A DNA stretch of 64,000 nt from Anaerolineae bacterium UTCFX1 (lineage in GTDB: Bacteria > Chloroflexota > Anaerolineae > Anaerolineales > Villigracilaceae): positions 1-64,000 of the forward strand of contig MWTB01000019.1 in NCBI GenBank assembly GCA_002050275.1. The letters are read 5' to 3'. Below, in pieces: positions 53,948-62,119 of the stretch. The number at the start of each line of letters is the position of its first letter. The stretch's first letter is position 1. The position numbers were made by a program, and so were the translations under genes. The notes under the pieces are model-generated. The model did not search any database. It was not told the origin of the DNA and was given only the letters and a program-made list of their open reading frames with translations.

Positions 53948-55600
53948 ATGTCCGCACCTCGCACCGTCCGCGCCCCGCGCGGAACGCAATTGACTTGCAA
54001 GAACTGGCTCAGCGAAGCCGCCTATCGCATGATTCAAAACAACCTCGACCCCGACGTGGCGGAAAAGCCCGAAGACCTCGTCGTCTATGGCGGGCGCGGG
54101 AAAGCCGCGCGCACCTGGGAAGCCTTCGACGCGATTCTCGAATCGTTGAAAAATCTCGAAGAAGACGAAACGCTGCTCGTGCAATCGGGCAAGCCCGTCG
54201 TCGTCTTCAAGAGTCACAAAGACGCGCCCAAAGTCCTCATCGCCAATTCCAACATTGTGCCGCATTGGGCGACCTGGGAATACTTCGACGAGCTGGATAA
54301 AAAGGGACTCATCATGTACGGGCAGATGACCGCCGGCTCGTGGATTTACATCGGCACGCAGGGAATTTTGCAAGGCACATACGAAACCTTCGGCGCGCTC
54401 GCTAAACTCAAAGGCTGGGATTCGCTCAAAGGCAAATTTGTGTTGACGGCTGGCTTGGGCGGCATGGGCGGCGCGCAGCCGCTATCCATCACAATGAATG
54501 AAGGCGTGGGACTCATTGTTGAAGTTGACCCCGAACGCGCCGAACGACGCCGCGCGATTGGTTACGTGGATATGGTGGTGGATAATCTCGAAGAGGCGAT
54601 GACTCTCGTTGAAGAGTTCAAGAATAAACAAATCCCGAAGTCTATTGGTCTCATCGGCAACGCGGCAGACGTGTACGACGAACTGTCGAAGCGTGGAGTG
54701 GTTCCCGATGTGGTGACAGATCAAACGTCGGCGCATGAGGCGTTGTTTTATGTGCCGACAGGATTGTCCGTCACAGCGGCGGATGAGTTGCGGAAGTCGA
54801 ATCCAGAAAAATATAAAAAGATGGCGATGGATTCGATGTCGAAACATGTGCAAGCCATGTTGGATTTTCAAAAGGCTGGCGCGGAGGTTTTTGATTACGG
54901 AAATAATTTGCGGCAACAAGCATTCAACAACGGCGTGAGCGACGCGTTCGAGTTTCCAGGATTTGTGCCTGCATACATCCGCCCGTTGTTTTGCGAAGGC
55001 AAGGGACCGTTCAGATGGGTTGCATTATCTGGCGACAAAGAGGATGTTTACGTCACCGACCAAGCCATCATGGAATTGTTTCCCGAGGACGCGCATTTGC
55101 ATCGCTGGTTGAAAATGGCGCGCGAGAAAGTTCCATTTCAGGGATTGCCCGCGCGGATTTGTTGGCTCGGCTACGGCGAGCGCGTGAAAGCGGGACTCAA
55201 ATTCAATGAACTCGTTGCAACGGGCAAAGTGAAAGCGCCGATTGTAATTGGAAGAGATCATCTTGATTCGGGCTCTGTTGCATCGCCAAATAGAGAAACG
55301 GAATCGATGAAAGACGGCTCGGATGCAATTTCAGATTGGGCGATCCTCAACGCGCTGATCAACGCCGTCGGCGGCGCGACGTGGGTCTCGTTCCATCACG
55401 GCGGCGGAGTCGGCATGGGATATTCGCAACACGCGGGGCAGGTCATCGTGGCAGATGGGACTCCCGAAGCGGCTCGCAGGTTGGAACGAGTCCTGACGAC
55501 AGACCCAGGCATGGGCGTGGTAAGACACGCCGATGCGGGATATGAGATCGCAATTGATGCGGCGAAACGTCACGGCATCAAAATGCCGATGTTGAAGTGA
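53948..55600 (+). CDS. hutU: Urocanate hydratase
   Basis: A 550-residue protein, the family's usual length, with AAAGGAG before the ATG. Typical blocks: [21 protein letters not shown] near the N-terminus, [16 protein letters not shown], the NAD-binding [12 protein letters not shown] (about 175), ICWLGYGER with the catalytic Cys, and the closing [19 protein letters not shown]. It converts urocanate to imidazolone propionate in histidine degradation. The other hut genes are not in the window. Confidence 0.96.
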   Translation: MSAPRTVRAPRGTQLTCKNWLSEAAYRMIQNNLDPDVAEKPEDLVVYGGRGKAARTWEAFDAILESLKNLEEDETLLVQSGKPVVVFKSHKDAPKVLIANSNIVPHWATWEYFDELDKKGLIMYGQMTAGSWIYIGTQGILQGTYETFGALAKLKGWDSLKGKFVLTAGLGGMGGAQPLSITMNEGVGLIVEVDPERAERRRAIGYVDMVVDNLEEAMTLVEEFKNKQIPKSIGLIGNAADVYDELSKRGVVPDVVTDQTSAHEALFYVPTGLSVTAADELRKSNPEKYKKMAMDSMSKHVQAMLDFQKAGAEVFDYGNNLRQQAFNNGVSDAFEFPGFVPAYIRPLFCEGKGPFRWVALSGDKEDVYVTDQAIMELFPEDAHLHRWLKMAREKVPFQGLPARICWLGYGERVKAGLKFNELVATGKVKAPIVIGRDHLDSGSVASPNRETESMKDGSDAISDWAILNALINAVGGATWVSFHHGGGVGMGYSQHAGQVIVADGTPEAARRLERVLTTDPGMGVVRHADAGYEIAIDAAKRHGIKMPMLK

Positions 55601-55670
55601 ATCAAAAGTCATCTTGCGTTAAACGTATCTGTCCTTTACGATTGAACAAATATTTTCAAGAGGAGAACGA

Positions 55671-56414
55671 ATGAAACACAAGTTTTTACTTTTTAGTCTC
55701 GCGCTGGCGCTGGTTTTGTCATCTTGCAACTTGCCGTTGAGCGCGCCGACAGAAACGCCAACGCCCACATTTACCGATACCCCCGCGCCGCCAACGGACA
55801 CGCCCCAACCCACCAACACGCCATTGCCCACAGACACACCGCTCCCCACGCTCACGTTCACTCCCAGCGTGCCAACCGCAACAACGCTGGATAAGCCAGT
55901 CAATTGCCGCCTCGGTCCCGGCACCGAATGGCTGGTGGTCAGCGCGCTCAACCTTGGTCAGAGTTCGCAGATCGTCGGGAAAAATTCGGATACAAGCTGG
56001 TGGTTGATTCAAGACCCGCTCGCGACCGGACGAAATTGCTGGGTCGCCTCTAGCGTAACGAGCGCGTCGGGCAACCTCTCCGGCTTACAAATCGCGCAGA
56101 CTCCCGCCGCCACCGTGACGAACGTGACGATCAAACTGGACCCCAAACTGATCGATCTGGGTCTGCTTTGTATCGGCGTCGTCCCTGCGGTGAAGTTTAC
56201 CGGCTCCATCGAAACCAACGGACCAACCAATGTCAAATGGCATTTTGAAACCCAGCAAGGCGGGGTTCAACCGGACAAAACTACCGAATTTGGCGCGTTC
56301 GGCATCAAGGAAGTTTCCGGCGAATATACTCCCGTCGCGCCGATCGTCGCCGGGAAGTACTGGGTGCGGTTGGTGGTCACCAGCCCGAACAGTCTGGTCG
56401 CCGAAGCGCTCTAG
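55671..56414 (+). CDS. Lipoprotein with Thr/Pro linker and SH3-like domain
   Basis: A 247-residue lipoprotein with lipobox LSSC (Cys20). Residues about 25-70 are a TP-rich linker made of repeats of PTxTP type. VNCRLGPGTEWLVVSALNLGQSSQIVGKNSDTSWWLIQDP and NCWVASS form a bacterial SH3-like (SH3b) domain (about 77-130), and the remainder is a beta-sandwich-like segment. It is a surface protein, perhaps wall-binding. AGAGGAG-type sequence lies before the ATG. Confidence 0.87.
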   Translation: MKHKFLLFSLALALVLSSCNLPLSAPTETPTPTFTDTPAPPTDTPQPTNTPLPTDTPLPTLTFTPSVPTATTLDKPVNCRLGPGTEWLVVSALNLGQSSQIVGKNSDTSWWLIQDPLATGRNCWVASSVTSASGNLSGLQIAQTPAATVTNVTIKLDPKLIDLGLLCIGVVPAVKFTGSIETNGPTNVKWHFETQQGGVQPDKTTEFGAFGIKEVSGEYTPVAPIVAGKYWVRLVVTSPNSLVAEAL

Positions 56415-56466
56415 GAGATTGACTGCACGTAGTCTGCAAAATTCATCACGTTTGAAAAAACGACCG

Positions 56467-56498
56467 ACATCCCGAAGGATATCCTTCGGGATGTTTTG
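56467..56498 (+). terminator. Terminator after SH3-like lipoprotein
   Basis: A perfect 14-bp arm palindrome ACATCCCGAAGGAT/ATCCTTCGGGATGT followed by TTTGCTT. Confidence 0.85.
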
Positions 56499-56523
56499 CT
56501 TAAGTCACCCTATACTTTCACCC

Positions 56524-56552
56524 TTGACATACTGTATAATATACAGTATAGT
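56524..56552 (+). promoter_or_regulatory. PadR promoter with palindromic operator
   Basis: -35 TTGACA (56524-56529) and -10 TATAGT (56547-56552) are 17 bp apart. The palindrome ATACTGTATA-A-TATACAGTAT (56529-56549) fills the spacer, the place expected for autorepression by the PadR protein encoded 18 nt further on. Confidence 0.8.
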
Positions 56553-56569
56553 ACGACCATAGGTGACAC

Positions 56570-56902
56570 ATGGAAACTGACGAACTTGTACAAAACATGC
56601 TGTTGGAACTGCGGCGCGGCATCCTGTCTCTTGCGGTGCTGAGCCAGTTGAGCAAGGAGCAATACGGCTATTCCCTGCTCAAAGCGCTCACCGATCAGGG
56701 TCTGGAGATCGATCAAAGCACGCTCTATCCCCTGCTCCGCAGGCTCGAGTCACAGGGGCTGTTACAGTCCGATTGGCGCATCGTGGATGAAGCGCGTCCG
56801 CGCCGATATTACGTGATCAGCGCGCAGGGCAAGGCGGCGCTGGCGAAACTCAAACGTGAATGGTCTGCCATGACGGCGACCATGACGCAAATGTTGTCGT
56901 GA
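56570..56902 (+). CDS. PadR-family transcriptional regulator
   Basis: A 110-residue protein. The winged helix shows the PadR pattern: LLELRRGILSLAVLSQLSKEQYGYSLLKAL, LEIDQSTLYPLLRRLESQGLLQSDW and the wing RRYYVISAQGKAALAKLKREW. It is a short PadR (subfamily with a single C-terminal helix). It probably represses its own promoter, which carries a perfect palindrome, and controls the two HAAS-like membrane-protein genes downstream (15 nt gap). Confidence 0.93.
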   Translation: METDELVQNMLLELRRGILSLAVLSQLSKEQYGYSLLKALTDQGLEIDQSTLYPLLRRLESQGLLQSDWRIVDEARPRRYYVISAQGKAALAKLKREWSAMTATMTQMLS

Positions 56903-56916
56903 AGAAGGAGAATGAA

Positions 56917-57939
56917 ATGAATCTAATTGACAGATATATCGCGGAAGTCGGCAGACACTTGCCTGAGAAAAATCGCTCAGACATTGAGGCTGAGATCCGC
57001 TCGATGGTAGAGGATATGCTGGAAGAGCGCGCGGTCTCGGCAAACTCGGCTGATGAGAAATCCATTGCGGAGGCGCTCGAACAACTCGGCGACCCGAAAT
57101 TGCTCGCATCCAAGTACGCGCCGTCCAAACGGTATTTGATCGGTCCAGACTGGTTTGAAGCGTACATTCAAACTCTTCAGCGCGTGTTGTACATCGCGCT
57201 CCCAGTCTTCGCCGCAGTGACGATTGCCCTCAGGTTGGCAGACAACCCATTGGATTTTGCGTCCGCATTGGGTAGGGCGGTCGGCGGCGCGTTCGAAGTA
57301 GGGTTGCAGATCTTTTTCTGGATCACGATCGTATTCATCTTCCTGGAGCGCTCGGATGAAGTTCCCTATGAAACGCGGGATTCAAAACCCAAAGCATGGA
57401 CGGTCACGCAACTGCCGAAGACGCCTCTTAAACGCCAGATCAGCATTGGCGAGGCGCTGACGAACATCGTCATGGAACTCTTCCTGTTCGTGTGGATCGT
57501 CCTGCCTCCCATGCAAGCCTGGCTGCAAGGAGAGAATGATTACGTGCCGTTCCTGCACCCAAACTTATGGAATCTCTGGATGCCGATCTTCTTTGTGTTG
57601 TTTGTTCTGACACTGATCCACGAGCTGTTCAAATTGAAAATCGGCAACTGGACGCCCGCGCTGACTGCAACGAACGTGATCCTGGGCACGGCTACGATCA
57701 TTTACATCGTTGCGCTGGTGACGACCCAGCAAGTGATCAACCCCGCATTTGTGGCAAACCTCGATAGCGCGCAAATTTCACAGATACGCAGCATCGCCAC
57801 CTGGTCTACCTGGACCGTCGGCATCACAGCCACCGTTTTTATCGGCATCATCCTCTGGGACATGGTCAACTCGATCCGCCTGTCAAAGCGTCTCAATGAA
57901 CCGTCGGGGATGGTCGCCGCTGTAAAAAATGTTTCGTGA
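56917..57939 (+). CDS. HAAS-domain membrane protein (copy 1)
   Basis: 340 residues from the ATG at 56917 (AGGAG upstream). The N-terminal helical domain (MNLIDRYIAEVGRHLPEKNRSDIEAEIRSMVEDML...) is the HAAS-type domain often encoded next to PadR regulators. About five or six membrane helices follow. It is likely a PadR-controlled membrane signalling or stress component; the exact role is unknown. It is a tandem paralogue of the next gene, with which it shares the N-terminal domain. Confidence 0.88.
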   Translation: MNLIDRYIAEVGRHLPEKNRSDIEAEIRSMVEDMLEERAVSANSADEKSIAEALEQLGDPKLLASKYAPSKRYLIGPDWFEAYIQTLQRVLYIALPVFAAVTIALRLADNPLDFASALGRAVGGAFEVGLQIFFWITIVFIFLERSDEVPYETRDSKPKAWTVTQLPKTPLKRQISIGEALTNIVMELFLFVWIVLPPMQAWLQGENDYVPFLHPNLWNLWMPIFFVLFVLTLIHELFKLKIGNWTPALTATNVILGTATIIYIVALVTTQQVINPAFVANLDSAQISQIRSIATWSTWTVGITATVFIGIILWDMVNSIRLSKRLNEPSGMVAAVKNVS

Positions 57940-57958
57940 AATGAAGTAAGGAGTAAAA

Positions 57959-58975
57959 ATGAATCTGATTGATAAATACATCGTCGCGGTTGGCAAACAC
58001 CTGCCGCGCAAGAATCGCGGAGACATCGAAGCCGAAATCCGCTCGACGCTGGAAGATATGCTCGAGGAGCGGAAGCAGGCTGAGGGTCCCGCAAGCGAAG
58101 CGGAGATGGCTGCCCTGTTGAAAGAATACGGATCGCCGCGCGAGGTCGCCGCGAAATATAAATCGCATCAATATCTTATCGGACCCGGCTTGTTCCCGCT
58201 CTTTGAAATGATCGCGCGGATCGTATTCATCGTGCTTGCGGCCGTATCCATCCTTGGGTTGGCAGTGAGTTTGGCAAAAACAGGTTTTGCAAACGCGGCG
58301 TTCCTGCCCGCGCTACAAGATTGGTTTCTGAATCTCATTGGCGGTCTTGTGGCGGCTTTCGGAAATATCGCTTTGGCGTTCGCCATTATCGAACGCTTGC
58401 CAGCCGCCCGAAAATTTGAAGAGGACGCGAAGGAATGGGACCCGAAAGAGTTGAAAGAGGAACACGATCCCGATCTGATTGACCTGCCCGATCACATTGC
58501 CACGATCGTCTTCACGGTTCTTGGTCTGGTCATCTTGAACCTCTATCCGAATCTGTTGGCGATTCGTTTTATCAACAACGGCGAGATGACCTCGGCGCCG
58601 ATCTTTAGAGAGGCTTTCTTCCGCTTCCTGCCGTGGATCAACATCATGGGCGCGCTGCTGATCGCGTTCAACGGCTTCATGCTAAGCCGAAAAGAATGGC
58701 AAACCTCAACTCGCATCTTGTCCATTGTGATGGATGTCGCGCAGACGGCGCTCTCTGTGGTCATTCTGACGACGCCAGCGATCTTCGCCATCAGCCCCGA
58801 GGAGTTGAGAGCGGCTGGCGCGCAAGAATCGGCGGAAGCGCTCTCGCAGTTGGCAAACTTCGTTCCCACGATCGTCCTTGTCATTGTGGTTGTGATCACA
58901 GCGATCAAAGTGATTAAGAGCGCGTGGCAACTGCTGCAAGGTCGAACAAAATCGCCATACCCGATCGTGAAATAA
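57959..58975 (+). CDS. HAAS-domain membrane protein (copy 2)
   Basis: A 338-residue protein; AAGGAG before the ATG and 19 nt after the upstream stop. The N-terminus (MNLIDKYIVAVGKHLPRKNRGDIEAEIRSTLEDMLEERKQ) closely matches copy 1, and the C-terminal half has about six membrane helices that differ more. The pair and the PadR gene form one operon closed by the terminator at 59000. Confidence 0.88.
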   Translation: MNLIDKYIVAVGKHLPRKNRGDIEAEIRSTLEDMLEERKQAEGPASEAEMAALLKEYGSPREVAAKYKSHQYLIGPGLFPLFEMIARIVFIVLAAVSILGLAVSLAKTGFANAAFLPALQDWFLNLIGGLVAAFGNIALAFAIIERLPAARKFEEDAKEWDPKELKEEHDPDLIDLPDHIATIVFTVLGLVILNLYPNLLAIRFINNGEMTSAPIFREAFFRFLPWINIMGALLIAFNGFMLSRKEWQTSTRILSIVMDVAQTALSVVILTTPAIFAISPEELRAAGAQESAEALSQLANFVPTIVLVIVVVITAIKVIKSAWQLLQGRTKSPYPIVK

Positions 58976-58999
58976 GATCGAGAAAGCCGCCCATAAAAG

Positions 59000-59040
59000 C
59001 TCCGAGATTTTCGCAAACGAATCTCGGAGTTTTTATTTTT
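59000..59040 (+). terminator. Terminator of the PadR-HAAS operon
   Basis: A 10-bp stem CTCCGAGATT/AATCTCGGAG, loop TTTCGCAAACG-like, then TTTTTATTTTT. Confidence 0.92.
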
Positions 59041-59062
59041 TACAAGGGAGTACAATTCGAGG

Positions 59063-59503
59063 ATGAAATGGATTCGCGCGCGCGGGCGGATTCTGGAAGG
59101 CTACCGCGTCGCTTCGGGACCTTCGGCTGACTACCCCTATGGAGCCTTAAGCCGCCAGCGGCCTCTCTTCGCCTCGCGCGGACTCGACCTCAGCGCTTAC
59201 TTCAACGGCACGCTCAACATCGACATCAGCCCCCGCGCGTTCAAACTCATCAGACCTGAATTCACGTTCTACAACGTCGAATGGACGGACTTGCATCCGC
59301 CCGAACATTTTTCTTTTTCGCATTGCAAAGTAATTTTCAAAGACAATGAATATGACGGCTGGGTGTATTATCCGCATCCCGAAACGAAACTGCGTCACTT
59401 TCAAAACCCCTCCTTGCTCGAAGTCATCGCGATGGAGATCAAAGGCATCCGTTATGGCGACGAAGTGGAAGCCTTGGTAAACGCGGAAGAAATTTCACTA
59501 TGA
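59063..59503 (+). CDS. RibK-like (CTP-dependent riboflavin kinase fold) domain protein
   Basis: A 146-residue protein. GRILEGYRVASGPSADYPYGALSRQRPLF, the block YFNGTLNIDISPRAFKL, and LHPPEHFSFSHC-x-FKDNEYDGWVYYPHPETK resemble the archaeal-type RibK/DUF120 domain with its GTLN motif. Kinase activity is not proven. The gene is fused by a 4-nt overlap to the lipoprotein phosphodiesterase that follows. Confidence 0.6.
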   Translation: MKWIRARGRILEGYRVASGPSADYPYGALSRQRPLFASRGLDLSAYFNGTLNIDISPRAFKLIRPEFTFYNVEWTDLHPPEHFSFSHCKVIFKDNEYDGWVYYPHPETKLRHFQNPSLLEVIAMEIKGIRYGDEVEALVNAEEISL

Positions 59504-60513
59504 ATCGCAAAAAACTTTTATTCATCTTTTTAATTTTCCTCCTGCTTGCCTGCCAGACGTCGAACATCGCGGGTCTTCCCCTTTCTCCGACTCTCACAGC
59601 CAGCGCGACCCTCGCGCCCACGCTGACCGCGACTCCGCCTCCCACCGCGACGGCGACCGAAACACCCGCGCCGACTCTCACGCCAACGCCCGCTCCCCTT
59701 GCCCGCCGCGTATTGATCCTCTCTATTGACGGGCTCCGCCCTGAACTGATCTCGCTCGCGCCGATGGCTAACTTGCAAGCGCTGATGCAGATCGGCTCAT
59801 ACACGTTGACCGCGCAAACGGTCTACCCAAGCGTGACGCTGGTCTCGCATTCATCCATGCTGACAGGCTTATGCCCACCCAAGCATGGCGTAAACTGGAA
59901 CGATTACATCCCCGAAAAGGGAATCGCGCAAGGCGTTGACCTGTTCGACCTCGCGCACGCGGCCGGCTTGCAAACCGTGATGTTCGTGGGCAAAGAAAAA
60001 TTAAGGCAGATCACCGACGCCTCGAGCCTCGACATCTTCACCTACGTCAATGACCGCGATTCGGTCATCGCGCAACGATTGGTCGCAGACTTCCCTGAAA
60101 ATTTCGGCGTGCTATTCGTCCACTTCCCCTTGGTAGATATGGGACACGTCTTCGGGTGGTTATCGCCTCAACAGATCAACATTGCCTACCGCGCGGATGA
60201 AGCGCTGGGCGTGGTCCTCGCGGCGTTGGACGCACGAGGCTTGCGCGCGGAAACGCTGATCATCGTCACTGCCGATCATGGAGGTCACGGCACGACGCAT
60301 GGCACATCGCTCCCTGAAGATATGACCATTCCATGGATCGCGGCGGGACCCGGCGTGCAACTACAGCAGTTGAAATCGCCCGTCCACACGATGGATACCG
60401 CCGCCACTGCCGCGTTCGCCCTCGGCTTGCCGATTCCCGCCGAATGGGATGGAGTCCCCGTCTATGAAGCGTTCGGTTTGCCAGCGGCAGAGCCATCCAC
60501 AGACTGTCGTTAA
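59500..60513 (+). CDS. Alkaline phosphatase-superfamily phosphodiesterase lipoprotein
   Basis: A 337-residue lipoprotein with lipobox LLLAC (Cys18) and a TP/AP-rich linker (about 30-65). VLILSIDGLRPELI (metal Asp), SVTLVSHSSMLTG (catalytic Thr), HFPLVDMGHVFGW and VTADHGGHG (late metal Asp and His) are the nucleotide pyrophosphatase/phosphodiesterase signature. It acts outside the membrane on an unknown phosphodiester. The stop codon TAA at 60511-60513 is also the first three bases of a MITE-like element. Confidence 0.9.
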   Translation: MNRKKLLFIFLIFLLLACQTSNIAGLPLSPTLTASATLAPTLTATPPPTATATETPAPTLTPTPAPLARRVLILSIDGLRPELISLAPMANLQALMQIGSYTLTAQTVYPSVTLVSHSSMLTGLCPPKHGVNWNDYIPEKGIAQGVDLFDLAHAAGLQTVMFVGKEKLRQITDASSLDIFTYVNDRDSVIAQRLVADFPENFGVLFVHFPLVDMGHVFGWLSPQQINIAYRADEALGVVLAALDARGLRAETLIIVTADHGGHGTTHGTSLPEDMTIPWIAAGPGVQLQQLKSPVHTMDTAATAAFALGLPIPAEWDGVPVYEAFGLPAAEPSTDCR

Positions 60514-60648
60514 GAGACTGGCTCTTAACTCGGCTTTAACCACAGATCGACGCTGATGTCTAATACAAGCGAACTCGAAAATGCTTTATTGATCTTTTTC
60601 ATCTGCGTTTATCTGCATCGAATTGCATTTAAGAAACACTTTCTAAAC
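60511..60648. repeat. MITE-like element, second copy
   Basis: It starts TAAGAGACTGGCTCTTAACT and ends TTTAAGAAACACTTTCTAAA. These ends match those at 46749-46905, but the interior (AACCACAGAT...ATCTGCGTTTATCTGC) differs. It supplies the stop codon of the preceding gene. Confidence 0.7.
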
Positions 60649-60668
60649 GATGGGGTAAAGCGCCATGC

Positions 60669-61550
60669 CTATTTCATTACGCGTCTGGTGATCGAATCCT
60701 GTAGAAAGTCAATTAGGTAATGATTCACTTCGTCAGCCGAATCATGCTGCACCCAATGCGTTGATTCCGGAAAGAAGATCAAATTCCCATCATCGCAGTA
60801 ATCCATGCTGAGGCGCGCCAACCGATGTGTGAGGGCTGGGTCTTTTACGCCCCACATCATCAATGTGCGAACTGCGATATGCTCGTCGGGCAACATCGCA
60901 GGCGGAGACTGGAAGGCGGCGCGATACCAATTCAACATCGCGGTCAACGCGCCCGGCTGCGACCAAGCTTCTTTGTATTGCCGCATCTCTTCTTGCGTAA
61001 GTTGACTTCCGCCTGAAGAGCCGCGCAGGCTGCGAACTAACGCACGATACTCATCCGCCGACAACGCCGCTTCGGCAAGCCTCGGCAATTGGAAGAAAAG
61101 CCAATACCATGAGCGGCGGATTTGATCCGGGTCGCGGCGCAAGAACCGGCGATACACTGTAGGATGCGGCGAATTAAGAATTGCGAGTTTATGTAATTTT
61201 TGGGGATGAGTTGCGGCAAGAGTCCACGCAACGCCTCCGCCCCAATCGTGACCGACGAGATTGATCTTCTCATAACCGAGAGCCGCGATCAAGCCGAGAA
61301 CGTCGTCTACCAGCGCAGAAACGCGATACGCCTCTTTATCCTTCGGCTTAGCGCTCAAATTGTAGCCGCGCTGATCGGGCGCGATGACGCGATACCCCGC
61401 TGCCACAAGCGCGGGGATTTGTTTCCTCCACCCATACCAGAATTCAGGAAAACCGTGCAACAGCATCACGGGGGCGCCGCTTTTCGGTCCCGCTTGAACG
61501 ACATGTAAGCGAATCTCGTTGGTTTCGATATAACTGTGTTCCAATTCCAT
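60669..61550 (-). CDS. Alpha/beta hydrolase, epoxide-hydrolase-like
   Basis: A 293-residue protein. HGFPEFWYGWRKQIPAL (oxyanion hole), the nucleophile elbow VGHDWGGGVAW (Asp), the acid in MWGVKDPAL, and the His in STHWVQHD are the triad and motifs of microbial soluble epoxide hydrolases or haloalkane dehalogenases. The Tyr-bearing cap region (SWYWLFFQLP) supports epoxide hydrolase. The actual substrate is unknown. Confidence 0.92.
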   Translation of the reverse strand: MELEHSYIETNEIRLHVVQAGPKSGAPVMLLHGFPEFWYGWRKQIPALVAAGYRVIAPDQRGYNLSAKPKDKEAYRVSALVDDVLGLIAALGYEKINLVGHDWGGGVAWTLAATHPQKLHKLAILNSPHPTVYRRFLRRDPDQIRRSWYWLFFQLPRLAEAALSADEYRALVRSLRGSSGGSQLTQEEMRQYKEAWSQPGALTAMLNWYRAAFQSPPAMLPDEHIAVRTLMMWGVKDPALTHRLARLSMDYCDDGNLIFFPESTHWVQHDSADEVNHYLIDFLQDSITRRVMK

Positions 61551-61738
61551 TCAAACTCCGCCTTTACAGCAAAAGCGATCTGACGCTTTGTAGTGAAGCA
61601 AGATTGTACCAAACAATAGGCGGCGAATTTAAGTTCTCGGTAAACGTTTAGGGCGGTTCGCAGGGATGCGTGAGGGAAAAGTTGCCGAATAAATTCAGTT
61701 TAGCGTTGTGATTTTACCCGTCAGAATAGGAGAAAACC

Positions 61739-62119
61739 ATGGAAACATTAACAACTACTTGCATGTCATCAAAAGGACAAGCCGTGATTCCCGAATCCGT
61801 TCGCAAGCGGCTTGATCTGAAAGAGGGCTCGCAATTTCTGATTATGGGCAATGAAGATGTCGTCATCCTCAAAAGGGTTGTCTCGCCGGATATGGCCGAG
61901 TTCGAGTCGCTGATTAAGCAAGTCCGTCAACAAGCAAAGGAAGCGGGCTTGAAGTCGAAAGATATCACCGACGCAACCGCAAAGGCGCGGGTTCGTAAAC
62001 AGGAATCAACTCAATACCCTCCCCTAAAATACGCGCGGATCAAATCTGAAATATCCGCTGTCGTGTTTTGCCGTGCGACGGCGAAGAAATCATACGCGGT
62101 GGCGCGGCCGTGTCCGTAG
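61739..62119 (+). CDS. Orphan AbrB/SpoVT-type antitoxin with run-on C-terminus
   Basis: 126 residues as open. The N-terminal SpoVT/AbrB swapped-hairpin domain (TTTCMSSKGQAVIPESVRKRLDLKEGSQFLIMGNEDVVILKR) is that of MazE/VapB-like antitoxins. The helical tail normally ends near TAKARVRK. After that the frame reads about 40 more residues (QESTQYPPLKYARIKSE...) that overlap the 3' end of the convergent peptidase gene by 109 nt. No toxin gene follows. It looks like an antitoxin cut from its partner by a rearrangement. Confidence 0.75.
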   Translation: METLTTTCMSSKGQAVIPESVRKRLDLKEGSQFLIMGNEDVVILKRVVSPDMAEFESLIKQVRQQAKEAGLKSKDITDATAKARVRKQESTQYPPLKYARIKSEISAVVFCRATAKKSYAVARPCP

